Source: Minisyncoccota bacterium (GTDB lineage: Bacteria; Patescibacteriota; Minisyncoccia; Minisyncoccales; RBG-13-42-11). From it: a stretch of 24,496 bases of DNA. The position numbers and the translations under genes were made by a program. The stretch is from NCBI GenBank assembly GCA_028687495.1, contig JAQUAA010000006.1:1-24496 (forward strand), given 5' to 3'. Positions 1 to 6,638 of the stretch are shown here, piece by piece. Under the pieces are notes generated by a model. It was given only the letters and a program-made list of their open reading frames with translations, was not told the DNA's origin and ran no database searches. The first letter of the stretch is position 1; every line of letters begins with the position of its first letter.

Positions 1-2
1 CC

Positions 3-689
3 CCCACCACTTTTTCAATACCAGGATTTGCCGGCACTGACAGATACACCAAATTTTACGGCAAATCTTCCCAAGCCATGTCAGGCGGCCTTAAGGAAGA
101 AGTTTCCAAGGTGACGAAAGAAGATTTGACCCTGGCAGAGGAAACTCTGACCAAACAGGTCAAGACGGAATGCGAGAATCTGTTAAAAAGCGATTTGCAG
201 GCGGATGAAACCTCGTCAAAATTCAATTATTTTCCAGACAGCATTCAAACCGAAATCACGGAGAAAATTTCTTTAGCCACGGCCGGAGCCGAAGCGGCGG
301 ATTTCAAATCTCAGGTTAAAGCAACTTGCAAAACGCTTATTTTCAAAAAAGAAGATTTCGATGAGTTCGTTCTGGATTCGATTTCGTCTAAGGTCCAGGA
401 AGGAGAGAAACTTTACGAAGAAAGCCTGAAGACCGATTATTCCGCCGATACCGTCAATCTGGAATCGGGTAAAATTATTCTTTCCTTGAAGATCTCGGGC
501 AAGGTTTATGCGGATGTCGATGTCTCTCAATTCAAAACCGCTTTAACGGGCAAGTCGTTGTTGGAAAGCAAGATGTTTTTAGAGGGACAGCCGAAAATCA
601 CCAAAGCCAAGGTGAATCTCTGGCCCTTCTGGGTTAGATCGGTGCCGAAAAACGAGAATAAAATCACATTCAAGATAATTATTGACTAG
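3..689 (+). CDS. C-terminal part of exported baseplate-J-like protein (5' truncated by window)
   Basis: The reading frame is open from the left edge (position 3) with no stop before 689, so this is the 3' part of a longer gene; the ATG at 78 is internal. The sequence FSIPGFAGTDRYTKFYGKS followed by SGG, then an alternating helix/strand region and the end WPFWVRSVPKNENKITFKI, resembles the C-terminal half of the conserved CPR proteins that are often labelled baseplate J/gp47-like. I recall that family from its general style and cannot confirm it here. No membrane segment is visible in the part present; the N-terminal anchor, if any, lies outside the window. Its stop codon overlaps the -35 box of the infA promoter, so it ends its own transcription unit. 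Function is unknown; a surface or secretion-apparatus role is only a guess. Confidence 0.6.
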   Translation, partial: PTTFSIPGFAGTDRYTKFYGKSSQAMSGGLKEEVSKVTKEDLTLAEETLTKQVKTECENLLKSDLQADETSSKFNYFPDSIQTEITEKISLATAGAEAADFKSQVKATCKTLIFKKEDFDEFVLDSISSKVQEGEKLYEESLKTDYSADTVNLESGKIILSLKISGKVYADVDVSQFKTALTGKSLLESKMFLEGQPKITKAKVNLWPFWVRSVPKNENKITFKIIID

Positions 690-710
690 TTTAAGGAATT
701 TTGCTAAACT
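682..710 (+). promoter_or_regulatory. Promoter of the infA-ribosomal protein operon
   Basis: TTGACT (682-687), a 17-nt spacer, then TAAACT (705-710) preceded by TGC, which makes an extended -10 element. The predicted start point is near 717, giving a leader of only about 11 nt before the infA ATG at 728, with no Shine-Dalgarno sequence in it. The -35 box overlaps the stop codon of the upstream gene. Confidence 0.75.
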
Positions 711-727
711 AAAAAATTGCCTCTTAA

Positions 728-943
728 ATGGATAAAAATTTTTTAAGAAAAACGGGCACGATTACCGAAGCTTTACCCAGTACTCATTTTAAGGTGAAAC
801 TGGATTCGGGAGAGGAAATTTTATGCCATTTGGCGGGGAAATTAAGAATGTTCCGAATTAAGATTTTGCCCGGAGACCGCGTTACCGTAGAAGTCAGTCC
901 ATACGATCAGAAAAGAGGCAGAATAGTTTACAGAGAAAAGTGA
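728..943 (+). CDS. infA: Translation initiation factor IF-1
   Basis: 71 residues, the normal length for IF-1, forming a single S1-like OB fold. Family-typical blocks are visible: the early [16 protein letters not shown] strand region, [13 protein letters not shown], and [18 protein letters not shown] leading to RGRIVYR. IF-1 binds the A site of the 30S subunit and cooperates with IF-2 and IF-3 during initiation. It is the first gene of the ribosomal operon and ends in TGA at 941-943, which shows UGA acts as a stop here. The leader lacks a Shine-Dalgarno sequence and is predicted to be very short. Confidence 0.97.
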   Translation: MDKNFLRKTGTITEALPSTHFKVKLDSGEEILCHLAGKLRMFRIKILPGDRVTVEVSPYDQKRGRIVYREK

Positions 944-947
944 TCAG

Positions 948-1064
948 ATGAAAGTAAGACCATCAGTCAAAAAAATTTGTAAAAATTGTAAAATCGTCCG
1001 CAGAAAGGGGCGAATTTATGTCATTTGCGAAAGAAATCCCAAACACAAACAAAGACAAGGATAA
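948..1064 (+). CDS. rpmJ: Large-subunit ribosomal protein L36 (bL36)
   Basis: A 38-residue gene beginning [20 protein letters not shown] and ending in KHKQRQG. It carries the L36 zinc-ribbon ligands C11, C14, C27 and H33 (CX2C, X12, CX5H), so it is the zinc-binding form. L36 is a small late-assembling 50S protein. The gene lies 4 nt after the infA stop and 9 nt before rpsM, the usual infA-rpmJ-rpsM order. Confidence 0.97.
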   Translation: MKVRPSVKKICKNCKIVRRKGRIYVICERNPKHKQRQG

Positions 1065-1073
1065 AAAATAAAC

Positions 1074-1463
1074 ATGCCTAGAATTGCGGGAATCAATATT
1101 CCCGAGAACAAACACATAGAAGTAGCTCTGACCTATATCTTCGGCATAGGTCGTTCTTTAGCTAAGTCAATTTTAGCCCAGGCCCAAATTAAGCCGGAGA
1201 AGAAGGCGTCGGAATTGACGACCCAGGAAGTTTCCCAGTTAAAAGACATTATTGAAAAAAAATACAAAGTCGAGGGAGAACTGAAAAGAGAAATAATGAT
1301 GAACATCAAGCGATTGAAGGATGTGGGATCCTGGAGGGGCATCCGCCACATAAAAGGACTGCCGGTGAGAGGACAAAGAACCAGAACGAACACGAGAACC
1401 GTCAGAGGAAACGTTAGAAAGACAGTGGGCTCTGGAAGAAAACCGGCGGCTACGCCAACCTAA
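1074..1463 (+). CDS. rpsM: Small-subunit ribosomal protein S13 (uS13)
   Basis: 129 residues with the S13 start PRIAGINIP, the helix-two-turn-helix region around [10 protein letters not shown], and the basic C-terminal signature [16 protein letters not shown]13 sits in the 30S head and contacts tRNA and the 50S subunit. Its stop codon is one base before the rpsK start, so the two are very probably translationally coupled. A weak AAGGA lies about 12 nt upstream. Confidence 0.97.
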   Translation: MPRIAGINIPENKHIEVALTYIFGIGRSLAKSILAQAQIKPEKKASELTTQEVSQLKDIIEKKYKVEGELKREIMMNIKRLKDVGSWRGIRHIKGLPVRGQRTRTNTRTVRGNVRKTVGSGRKPAATPT

Positions 1464-1464
1464 T

Positions 1465-1914
1465 ATGGGAAAAAAACGCATAATCAAACAAACCGAAGCG
1501 GAACTTCTGAAAGAAGGAGAAAAAGCGGAAGGAAAAGCCCAAAAAGAAACCAAGGAAACCCTTAGAAAAATCCAAGAGGGGAGAGTTTACATTTCTTCCT
1601 CTTATAACAATACCATCATCACCTTGGCCGATTCCCAGGGTAACGGTTTGGGCTGGGTAAGCGCGGGCAGCATCGGTTTTAAGGGAACCAAGAAAGCCAC
1701 TCCCTTCGCCGCTTCAAAGGTGGCTGAGGCAGTTTGCGATCTGGCGAAAAAAATCGGGATTGAAAAAGTAGAAGTTTTTGTCAAGGGAATCGGTTCGGGA
1801 CGCGAGTCGGCCATAAGATCTCTGGTTGCCAGGGGACTGGAAGTGGCGGCGATTAAAGACATTACTCCCATTCCTCACAACGGTTGCCGTCCTCCCAAGG
1901 CGCGCCGAGTGTAA
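1465..1914 (+). CDS. rpsK: Small-subunit ribosomal protein S11 (uS11)
   Basis: 149 residues. The S11 core begins near residue 40 ([18 protein letters not shown]) and runs through [15 protein letters not shown] to the C-terminal [15 protein letters not shown]. The roughly 38 residues before the core are a Lys/Glu-rich charged extension that typical bacterial S11 (about 129 residues) lacks. S11 lines the 30S platform near the mRNA exit. The ATG at 1465 is the only sensible start because it directly follows the rpsM stop. Confidence 0.97.
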   Translation: MGKKRIIKQTEAELLKEGEKAEGKAQKETKETLRKIQEGRVYISSSYNNTIITLADSQGNGLGWVSAGSIGFKGTKKATPFAASKVAEAVCDLAKKIGIEKVEVFVKGIGSGRESAIRSLVARGLEVAAIKDITPIPHNGCRPPKARRV

Positions 1915-1928
1915 TTTTAATCAATACT

Positions 1929-2558
1929 ATGAAGGATTCCAGATGTAAAAAATGTCGACGCTTAGGCGTAAAACTATTTTTAAAAGGGGATAAGTGTTTA
2001 TCTCCGAAATGCCCCCTGAGCAGAAAACCGTATTATCCCGGTCCCAAAGCGAAAAAGAGGGTAAAGGGAATTTCCGAGTACGGCAAAGAGCTGAAAGAAA
2101 AACAAAAACTGAAAAACTGGTATAATTTGGAAGAGAGACAATTTCATAAATACGTCAGGGAAATTTTGAAAGCCCGCGGCAAGGTGGCCGATGCCGGAGA
2201 CACCTTAGTTAAAACCCTGGAGAGCAGGTTGGATAACGTAGTTTTCAGATTGGGATTCGCTACTTCGAGAACAGCCGCCAGGCAATTGATTTCCCACCGT
2301 CATTTTATGATAAACGGAAAGGCGATGAACATTCCCAGTTATTTGGTGAAAAAAGGAGATGAAATCAGGGTAAAGCCGAATTCTGCGAAAAAAACGGTTT
2401 TTAAAAATTTATCACCGAGCTTAAAAAAGCACACGCCTCCGTCTTGGCTGAAATTGGACGCCGAGCATCTCGGGGGAAAGGTCACAGGAGTTCCGAATAT
2501 AATGGAAGCTGCCCCGCCGGCAGAAATTTCATCCATCTTCGAGTTTTATTCGAAATAA
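1929..2558 (+). CDS. rpsD: Small-subunit ribosomal protein S4 (uS4), zinc-binding form
   Basis: 209 residues from the ATG at 1929. An in-frame upstream ATG at 1884 would overlap rpsK by 31 nt and add 15 non-homologous residues, so I reject it. The N-terminus carries C6, C9, C23 and C28, the zinc-cluster spacing of C-plus S4 proteins. A helical domain follows, then the S4 RNA-binding domain (about residues 98-165: LESRLDNVVFRLGFATSR, INGKAMNIPSY). S4 nucleates 30S assembly on 16S rRNA and in other bacteria represses its own operon. It lies directly before rpoA, as in many bacteria. Confidence 0.96.
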   Translation: MKDSRCKKCRRLGVKLFLKGDKCLSPKCPLSRKPYYPGPKAKKRVKGISEYGKELKEKQKLKNWYNLEERQFHKYVREILKARGKVADAGDTLVKTLESRLDNVVFRLGFATSRTAARQLISHRHFMINGKAMNIPSYLVKKGDEIRVKPNSAKKTVFKNLSPSLKKHTPPSWLKLDAEHLGGKVTGVPNIMEAAPPAEISSIFEFYSK

Positions 2559-2574
2559 TATTTAATAAAAAATT

Positions 2575-3366
2575 ATGATCAATTTACCCAATCCGCCAAA
2601 AATCGTCAAAAAAGAAGGCAACAAAGCCTTGTTCGAAATAGAAGCACTCTATCCCGGCTACGGGGTGACCATCGGTAATTCCCTGAGAAGAGTTTTACTT
2701 TCTTCTCTTGAGGGAGCGGCAGTCACCCAGATGAAAATCAAAGGCGTTTCTCACGAATTTTCAACGATTGCCGGGATCACGGAAGACGTGATCACGATCA
2801 TGCTCAATCTTAAGCAACTGAGATTCAAACTCTTCAATACCTCGGAGCCCCAAAAGGCGACTCTTAAGGTAAGGGGAGAAAAAGAGGTCAAGGGAAGCGA
2901 TTTTGAACTGTCGAGTCAGGTGGAATTGATAAATAAAAATTGTCACATCGCCACCCTTACCACCAAATCCTCCGAATTGGAAATGGAAATTCAGATTGAA
3001 AAAGGAATCGGTTATTCTCCCAGAGAAGGAAGGACGAAAGAAAAATTGGAAATCGGCGCCATTCCCTTGGACGCCATCTTCACCCCGGTAAAGAGGGTAA
3101 GTTACAGAATCGAGAACATGAGAGTCGGGGAAAGAACGGATTACGACAGGTTATTTCTGGAGGTTGAGACCGACGGAGTAATTTCTCCCGAGGAAGCGAT
3201 GCTGCAATCGTCGGAGATCTTGGTGAATCATTTTTCCCTGTTGGCGGAAACGCTTAAACCCAAAGCCGTGCCAGTCGCGAGGGAAGCGCAGAAAAAGGAA
3301 AAAAAACCTGACAAAAAGAAAAAAGTGAAACATGAGAAAGTTAAAAAGAGGAAGAAAACTAAGTAG
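2575..3366 (+). CDS. rpoA: DNA-directed RNA polymerase subunit alpha, lacking the C-terminal domain
   Basis: 263 residues. The N-terminal dimerisation and assembly domains are complete: YPGYGVTIGNSLRRVLLSS at about 27-45, VEGITEDV-like GITEDVITIMLNLK at 67-80, GIGYSPREGR at 144-153, and ISPEEAMLQSSEILVNHF at 203-220. After about residue 228 the usual helix-hairpin-helix alpha-CTD (present in alphas of about 310-330 residues) is absent. It is replaced by about 35 residues dominated by Lys, including KKKKVKHEKVKKRKKTK. The last 35 nt overlap the start of rplQ in another frame. Without an alpha-CTD, UP-element recognition and many activator contacts would not be possible. No frameshift hiding a CTD is visible, because rplQ follows immediately. 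Confidence 0.95.
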   Translation: MINLPNPPKIVKKEGNKALFEIEALYPGYGVTIGNSLRRVLLSSLEGAAVTQMKIKGVSHEFSTIAGITEDVITIMLNLKQLRFKLFNTSEPQKATLKVRGEKEVKGSDFELSSQVELINKNCHIATLTTKSSELEMEIQIEKGIGYSPREGRTKEKLEIGAIPLDAIFTPVKRVSYRIENMRVGERTDYDRLFLEVETDGVISPEEAMLQSSEILVNHFSLLAETLKPKAVPVAREAQKKEKKPDKKKKVKHEKVKKRKKTK

Positions 3367-3682
3367 GGAAAAAGATCAGAGAAAAGCCCTTTTGAAGTCG
3401 TTGGCGGCCGCTTTGATATTGGGGGAAAAAATTAAAACTACCGAGGCCAAAGCCAAGGAAATGTCTTCCTTCGTGGAAAAACAAATCACTCGGGCTAAAA
3501 TAAATGATCTCCACAGTCGCAGAATACTGGCGAAATTTTTCACCGGAGACGTAGTAAAAAAAATGATGAACGAAATCGGCCCCCGCTACAAAGAAAGAAA
3601 AGGGGGATATACCAGAATCATCAAATTGGGTCAAAACAAATCCAACGCCGCAAAAATGGCGTTTATAGAATTAGTTAAATAG
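3332..3682 (+). CDS. rplQ: Large-subunit ribosomal protein L17 (bL17)
   Basis: 116 residues. The start MRKLKRGRKLSR matches the L17 N-terminus (consensus MRHxxxGRKLxR), which fixes the start at 3332 inside the end of rpoA. The core EKIKTTEAKAKEM, FTGDVVKKMMNEIGPRYKERKGGYTRIIKLG and the end AAKMAFIELV are typical. L17 lies near the polypeptide exit tunnel. The 35-nt overlap with rpoA and the zero-base junction with rplM imply coupled translation. Confidence 0.97.
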   Translation: MRKLKRGRKLSREKDQRKALLKSLAAALILGEKIKTTEAKAKEMSSFVEKQITRAKINDLHSRRILAKFFTGDVVKKMMNEIGPRYKERKGGYTRIIKLGQNKSNAAKMAFIELVK

Positions 3683-4033
3683 ATGGCAAGAAAAACTCAG
3701 ACAATCGATGCTTCCGGAAGAATATTGGGCAGACTGGCAGTAGAAATAGCGATTTTATTAATGGGCAAAGACAATCCGGAATTCGCTCGCTATAAGGATA
3801 TCGGCGACGTTGTCGTCGTCAAAAACGTTGATAAGATTAAGTTCACCGGGAAAAAATTTGAGCAAAAAAAATATTACCGTCATTCGGAATATTTGGGAAG
3901 CTTGAAGGAGACGTCTCTTAAAAAATTTTTTGAGAAGAGTCCCGGCGACGTACTGAAAGAAGCGGTTTTCGGAATGCTTCCCAAGAACAAATTAAGGGCG
4001 AACATGATGAAAAGATTAAAGATAGAAAAATAA
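3683..4033 (+). CDS. rplM: Large-subunit ribosomal protein L13 (uL13), short form
   Basis: 116 residues against about 142 in E. coli. The core is clear: DASGRILGRLAVEIA, the GDVVVVKNVDKIKFTGKK strand, YYRHSEYLGSLKETSL, and VFGMLPKNKLRANMMKRLKI. About a dozen residues at the N-terminus and the last 15-20 residues of the usual protein are missing. L13 is an early-assembling 50S protein. The ATG directly abuts the rplQ stop (TAG then ATG). The rplM-rpsI pair is a conserved unit, here joined to the alpha operon. Confidence 0.96.
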   Translation: MARKTQTIDASGRILGRLAVEIAILLMGKDNPEFARYKDIGDVVVVKNVDKIKFTGKKFEQKKYYRHSEYLGSLKETSLKKFFEKSPGDVLKEAVFGMLPKNKLRANMMKRLKIEK

Positions 4034-4038
4034 CATTT

Positions 4039-4545
4039 ATGCCAAGAACCAAGAAAACAACTTCTCAAAAGACGAAAAAGCCGGCTGAAAAGAAAGTCAG
4101 AAAAAGCAGGAAAGTTTCGGTTGTAAAAGATGCGGAGAAACCCAAGGTGAAAAAAGAGAAGTATTTTGAGGGCGTGGGAAGAAGAAAAACATCCATTGCC
4201 AGAGTGCGGTTTTTCCCCCAAACGGAAAAAAGTTTTTCAGTCAACGAAAAACCGCTGGAGGGATATTTCCCGACAAAAGAACTTCAATATACGGTTTTGT
4301 CCCCGTTAAGCCTGATGTCCCTGGAAGAGCAATCTAAGGTTATGGTGAGGGTAAAAGGAGGAGGAATCAGTTCTCAGGCTGAAGCGGTAAGACACGGCAT
4401 ATCTAAAGCGCTGGTTCTTTTTAATGCTGATTTCAGAAAGAAATTGAAAAAGGCCGGGTTTTTGACCCGCGATCCGAGGATGAGGGAAAGGAAAAAATTC
4501 GGCTTAAAAAGAGCCCGCCGGGCACCGCAATGGGCGAAAAGATAA
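4039..4545 (+). CDS. rpsI: Small-subunit ribosomal protein S9 (uS9) with Lys-rich N-terminal extension
   Basis: 168 residues against about 130 normally. The S9 domain starts near residue 41 (YFEGVGRRKTSIARVRFFP) and contains VKGGGISSQAEAVRHGISKAL and the tail FLTRDPRMRERKKFGLKRAR ending in QWAKR. In S9 the final Lys-Arg contacts P-site tRNA. Residues 1-40 are a Lys/Thr/Ser-rich, low-complexity extension likely to be disordered and bound to rRNA. An S9 core start inside this region is possible, but no better start codon is visible. This is the last ribosomal gene of the operon. Confidence 0.96.
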   Translation: MPRTKKTTSQKTKKPAEKKVRKSRKVSVVKDAEKPKVKKEKYFEGVGRRKTSIARVRFFPQTEKSFSVNEKPLEGYFPTKELQYTVLSPLSLMSLEEQSKVMVRVKGGGISSQAEAVRHGISKALVLFNADFRKKLKKAGFLTRDPRMRERKKFGLKRARRAPQWAKR

Positions 4546-4552
4546 TGTACTC

Positions 4553-4571
4553 AATGAATCTGCGATTCATT
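4553..4571 (+). terminator. Small hairpin after rpsI, possible weak terminator
   Basis: A perfect 8-bp inverted repeat (AATGAATC / GATTCATT) around a TGC loop lies in the 36-nt gap between rpsI and the nuclease gene. It is AT-rich and followed only by a broken pyrimidine run, so it may be an attenuator, an mRNA 3'-end stabiliser or a processing site rather than a true terminator. Confidence 0.35.
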
Positions 4572-4581
4572 TCCATCTTCA

Positions 4582-5280
4582 ATGTTAAAAGAACTCATTG
4601 ACCAATTTTATCTGGACAGGCACAGGGACAGGGAACAGCATCACTTTTATATTACCGATGCCGGTAAATGCGGCCGGGCTACTTTTTTTAAATTCAAGAA
4701 TGTGCCCCGGGAGAAAATGGAAGCCAGGATTTTAAGATTGTTTGATCACGGAGATTACATCCAGATGCAGATTCTGAATACTTTATTCAGTTTGGGAGTG
4801 GTCAGGGCTTCGGAAGTCAATATCCCTCCCCAGGAATTGGTTTCGGGAAGGGCCGATGCCATCATCACGCTGAACAACGAACTCTACGTGGTTGACTTCA
4901 AAAGCATGAACAGCATGATTTTCAAGAAATTGGAAGAACCCAAAGAAGAAAACGTCAACCAAATTCAACTTTACCTCCATTATTTCAAGATTCCCAGAGG
5001 CATTCTCTTGTATATCAGCAAAGACACTTCTGAGTTGAAGGAATTCGTAATTAAGTATGATTCCGCTTTAGCTCGCGTTCTTCTGAAAAGTTTGGAAACT
5101 CTGAAAACAAAAATCGACAAAAACGTCGTTCCCGAAAGACTGGCCGATTATCCGGATAACTGGCAGTGCCAATATTGCCAATTCAGAGAAATTTGCGGTA
5201 TGGCCAATGGCGGAGATATAAAATGGGAAGAATTCAAGAAAAAAATAGAATCAAGGGAGCAAACCCTGGGAACCGTATAA
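4582..5280 (+). CDS. Cas4-like PD-(D/E)XK nuclease with Fe-S cluster ligands
   Basis: 232 residues. The PD-(D/E)XK core reads FDHGDYIQMQ (H56), SGRADAI (D92), YVVDFKS (D105-F-K107) and a following QIQLYLHYF helix (Q127, Q129), matching the RecB/Cas4 nuclease order. One cysteine near the N-terminus (C30 in DAGKCGRA) and three at the C-terminus (C196, C199, C205 in WQCQYCQFREIC) match the four-Cys 4Fe-4S arrangement of Cas4 and AddB. The expected activity is metal-dependent DNA cleavage, perhaps with exonuclease polarity. There are no CRISPR or cas genes in the window, so a role in DNA repair or recombination is more likely than adaptation. It follows rpsI with a 36-nt gap and may be co-transcribed with it. 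Its last 30 nt overlap the convergent PEGA gene. Confidence 0.85.
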   Translation: MLKELIDQFYLDRHRDREQHHFYITDAGKCGRATFFKFKNVPREKMEARILRLFDHGDYIQMQILNTLFSLGVVRASEVNIPPQELVSGRADAIITLNNELYVVDFKSMNSMIFKKLEEPKEENVNQIQLYLHYFKIPRGILLYISKDTSELKEFVIKYDSALARVLLKSLETLKTKIDKNVVPERLADYPDNWQCQYCQFREICGMANGGDIKWEEFKKKIESREQTLGTV

Positions 5281-6510
5281 AATAGATTCGGTTAAAATAT
5301 ACAATCTTTTTTCGCTTTCACTCCAGAATATTTCTGGAGTTTTTGTTTCGGCTATTTCTACGATGTTGATTCCGTCTCGGTTGTCTATTTCACTGATTTT
5401 TATTTTATTGCCCGCGCTGAAAACCAAATGATCTGAAGTTATCCAGAAGAGATCGTTTATCTTATCCGACAGCCTTACTAAAAAAACTTTTTCACCGGCT
5501 GATTTGGCCGGCTGATCATACGTGTCCGCCAGAAAAAGAATCCAAATTTCGTTGTTCGAAACGTAAGCCAGTTTCTTGAGATCCGGGGAGACTTTCAGAA
5601 TATTTACCCCCCCGGCAAAATTATCGAAATTCTTAGATTCCGGATTAAACAAATACAGATTGTCGCTTTCTTTCAGAAAGATGTAGTTCGCAAAAACCTC
5701 CAAAGAATACTCGGTCTCCTGTTTTACGGGGAAGGGATCCGAAGTGATTATTTCTCCGTTCTTAAAAAGAAAACCCGTTTCGTCCAAATAATAAACATCA
5801 TTATTATTCATTTCCTTGTAAGCAAGGGAATCTTCAACCGGCGGCGGGGTAGGTTCCGTTTCGGTCAAAACCGCCGGCGTTTTATCGATTTCCAAGGTAA
5901 AATTTTTAATTTGTTCCCTAGTTCCGACTTCCAGATAAGCCTTTTTTGAATCGTCGGAAAAAGTTAAATTCATCAAATCCGCTTCCTTTAAAGAAATATC
6001 GGTTTCGCCGATCAGACGGCTTTTTATTTTCTTATCCAGCTCGTAAAGTTTCAGGGCCCAGCCGAGTTGCTCCTTTTCCTTCAGGATTATTTTCTTTTGA
6101 TCGGGAGAAAACCAAAAACTTTCCGTTCCCTGGTTGATAACGTCAAAATTTATAGTTTGGGGGAATAAAACTATGTTTTTGGCTTCGGTCACCTCCCTTT
6201 CTTTTATCTCCAGGTTTTTCTGCCAGGAGTAGAAGCCATCTTTCTTTATTTCTATTTGATATTTCCTGGGCAATAAGTTTTCAATCAAAATTGAACCGAA
6301 GAAAAAGTCGGTCTTTTTCTCCAGGGTTCCGTTAAGGTAAACTTCAGCTTGTTTTGGGATAATTTTTAAGAAAAGGCCGCCCGTATTGGTAACCTTTCTG
6401 TTTTCAAGATCGATCCGGTATCCCTGGGAATACAAAATAGCCGCTGGGGCAATCAACAGAAACAGGGCCAAGAGAGTTAAGAATATGATTCTGCGGGTTT
6501 TTTTCGTCAC
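5251..6510 (-). CDS. Membrane-anchored PEGA-domain / beta-propeller protein
   Basis: 419 residues. An N-terminal basic stretch and one transmembrane helix (about 8-27) are followed by a PEGA-type domain (about 45-115: GGLFLKIIPKQAEVYLNG, then LLPRKYQIEIKKDGFYSW). Repeated strands of WD40/TolB-like character follow (FSPDQKKIIL, FSDDSKKAYL, VSPDLKKLAYVSNN). Most of the protein should lie outside the cytoplasm. PEGA domains are usually found in surface-layer or cell-envelope proteins; the exact role here is unknown. The start is GTG at 6510, only 8 nt from a TATAAT box, suggesting an almost leaderless mRNA. It converges with and overlaps the nuclease gene by 30 nt and ends in TGA. Confidence 0.8.
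   Translation of the reverse strand: MTKKTRRIIFLTLLALFLLIAPAAILYSQGYRIDLENRKVTNTGGLFLKIIPKQAEVYLNGTLEKKTDFFFGSILIENLLPRKYQIEIKKDGFYSWQKNLEIKEREVTEAKNIVLFPQTINFDVINQGTESFWFSPDQKKIILKEKEQLGWALKLYELDKKIKSRLIGETDISLKEADLMNLTFSDDSKKAYLEVGTREQIKNFTLEIDKTPAVLTETEPTPPPVEDSLAYKEMNNNDVYYLDETGFLFKNGEIITSDPFPVKQETEYSLEVFANYIFLKESDNLYLFNPESKNFDNFAGGVNILKVSPDLKKLAYVSNNEIWILFLADTYDQPAKSAGEKVFLVRLSDKINDLFWITSDHLVFSAGNKIKISEIDNRDGINIVEIAETKTPEIFWSESEKRLYILTESILYGSQGLLP
5321..5347 (+). terminator. Intrinsic terminator of the nuclease gene, inside the antisense PEGA gene
   Basis: CTCCAGAA, loop TAT, TTCTGGAG, then TTTTTGTTT: a perfect 8-bp stem and U-tract in the plus-strand orientation, 41 nt after the nuclease stop. 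It lies within the 3' coding region of the convergent minus-strand gene, so the same bases encode protein on the other strand. Confidence 0.8.
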
Positions 6511-6518
6511 AATCCTTT

Positions 6519-6524
6519 ATTATA
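6519..6524 (-). promoter_or_regulatory. -10 box for the minus-strand PEGA gene (near-leaderless)
   Basis: A perfect TATAAT on the minus strand ends 8 nt before the GTG at 6510, so transcription would begin 1-2 nt from the start codon. The -35 region at 17-nt spacing (TCGAAA) is a poor match. Assignment rests on the -10 box and the position. Confidence 0.5.
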
Positions 6525-6551
6525 CTACCTTGAATAATTAATTTCGATACC

Positions 6552-6580
6552 TTGACAAAATCATAAAAAATATTCAAAAT
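6552..6580 (+). promoter_or_regulatory. Promoter of the secreted propeller gene
   Basis: A consensus TTGACA (6552-6557), 17-nt spacer and CAAAAT (6575-6580). The -10 is imperfect at its first and third bases. It would give a leader of about 50 nt carrying a strong Shine-Dalgarno, unlike the short leaders of neighbouring units. It is divergent from the PEGA promoter within a 128-nt intergenic region. Confidence 0.55.
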
Positions 6581-6625
6581 AGCTTAGGTCTTTGTTATGG
6601 ACTATTATATGGATAATCTCTAGAT

Positions 6626-6632
6626 AGGAGGG
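6626..6632 (+). promoter_or_regulatory. Strong Shine-Dalgarno of the propeller gene
   Basis: AGGAGGG ends 6 nt before the ATG at 6639. It fixes the start and is one of only two near-perfect ribosome-binding sites in front of a gene in this window. Confidence 0.85.
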
Positions 6633-6638
6633 TCTAAG

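Noticed and set aside
1884..1928. Upstream start for rpsD
   Set aside because: It would overlap rpsK by 31 nt and add residues not found in S4; the ATG at 1929 gives the standard N-terminus with the zinc cysteines.
4553..4571. Operator or riboswitch reading of the rpsI downstream hairpin
   Set aside because: It is a single short AT-rich stem with no conserved loop or accessory helices, so only a weak terminator or mRNA-end role can be supported.
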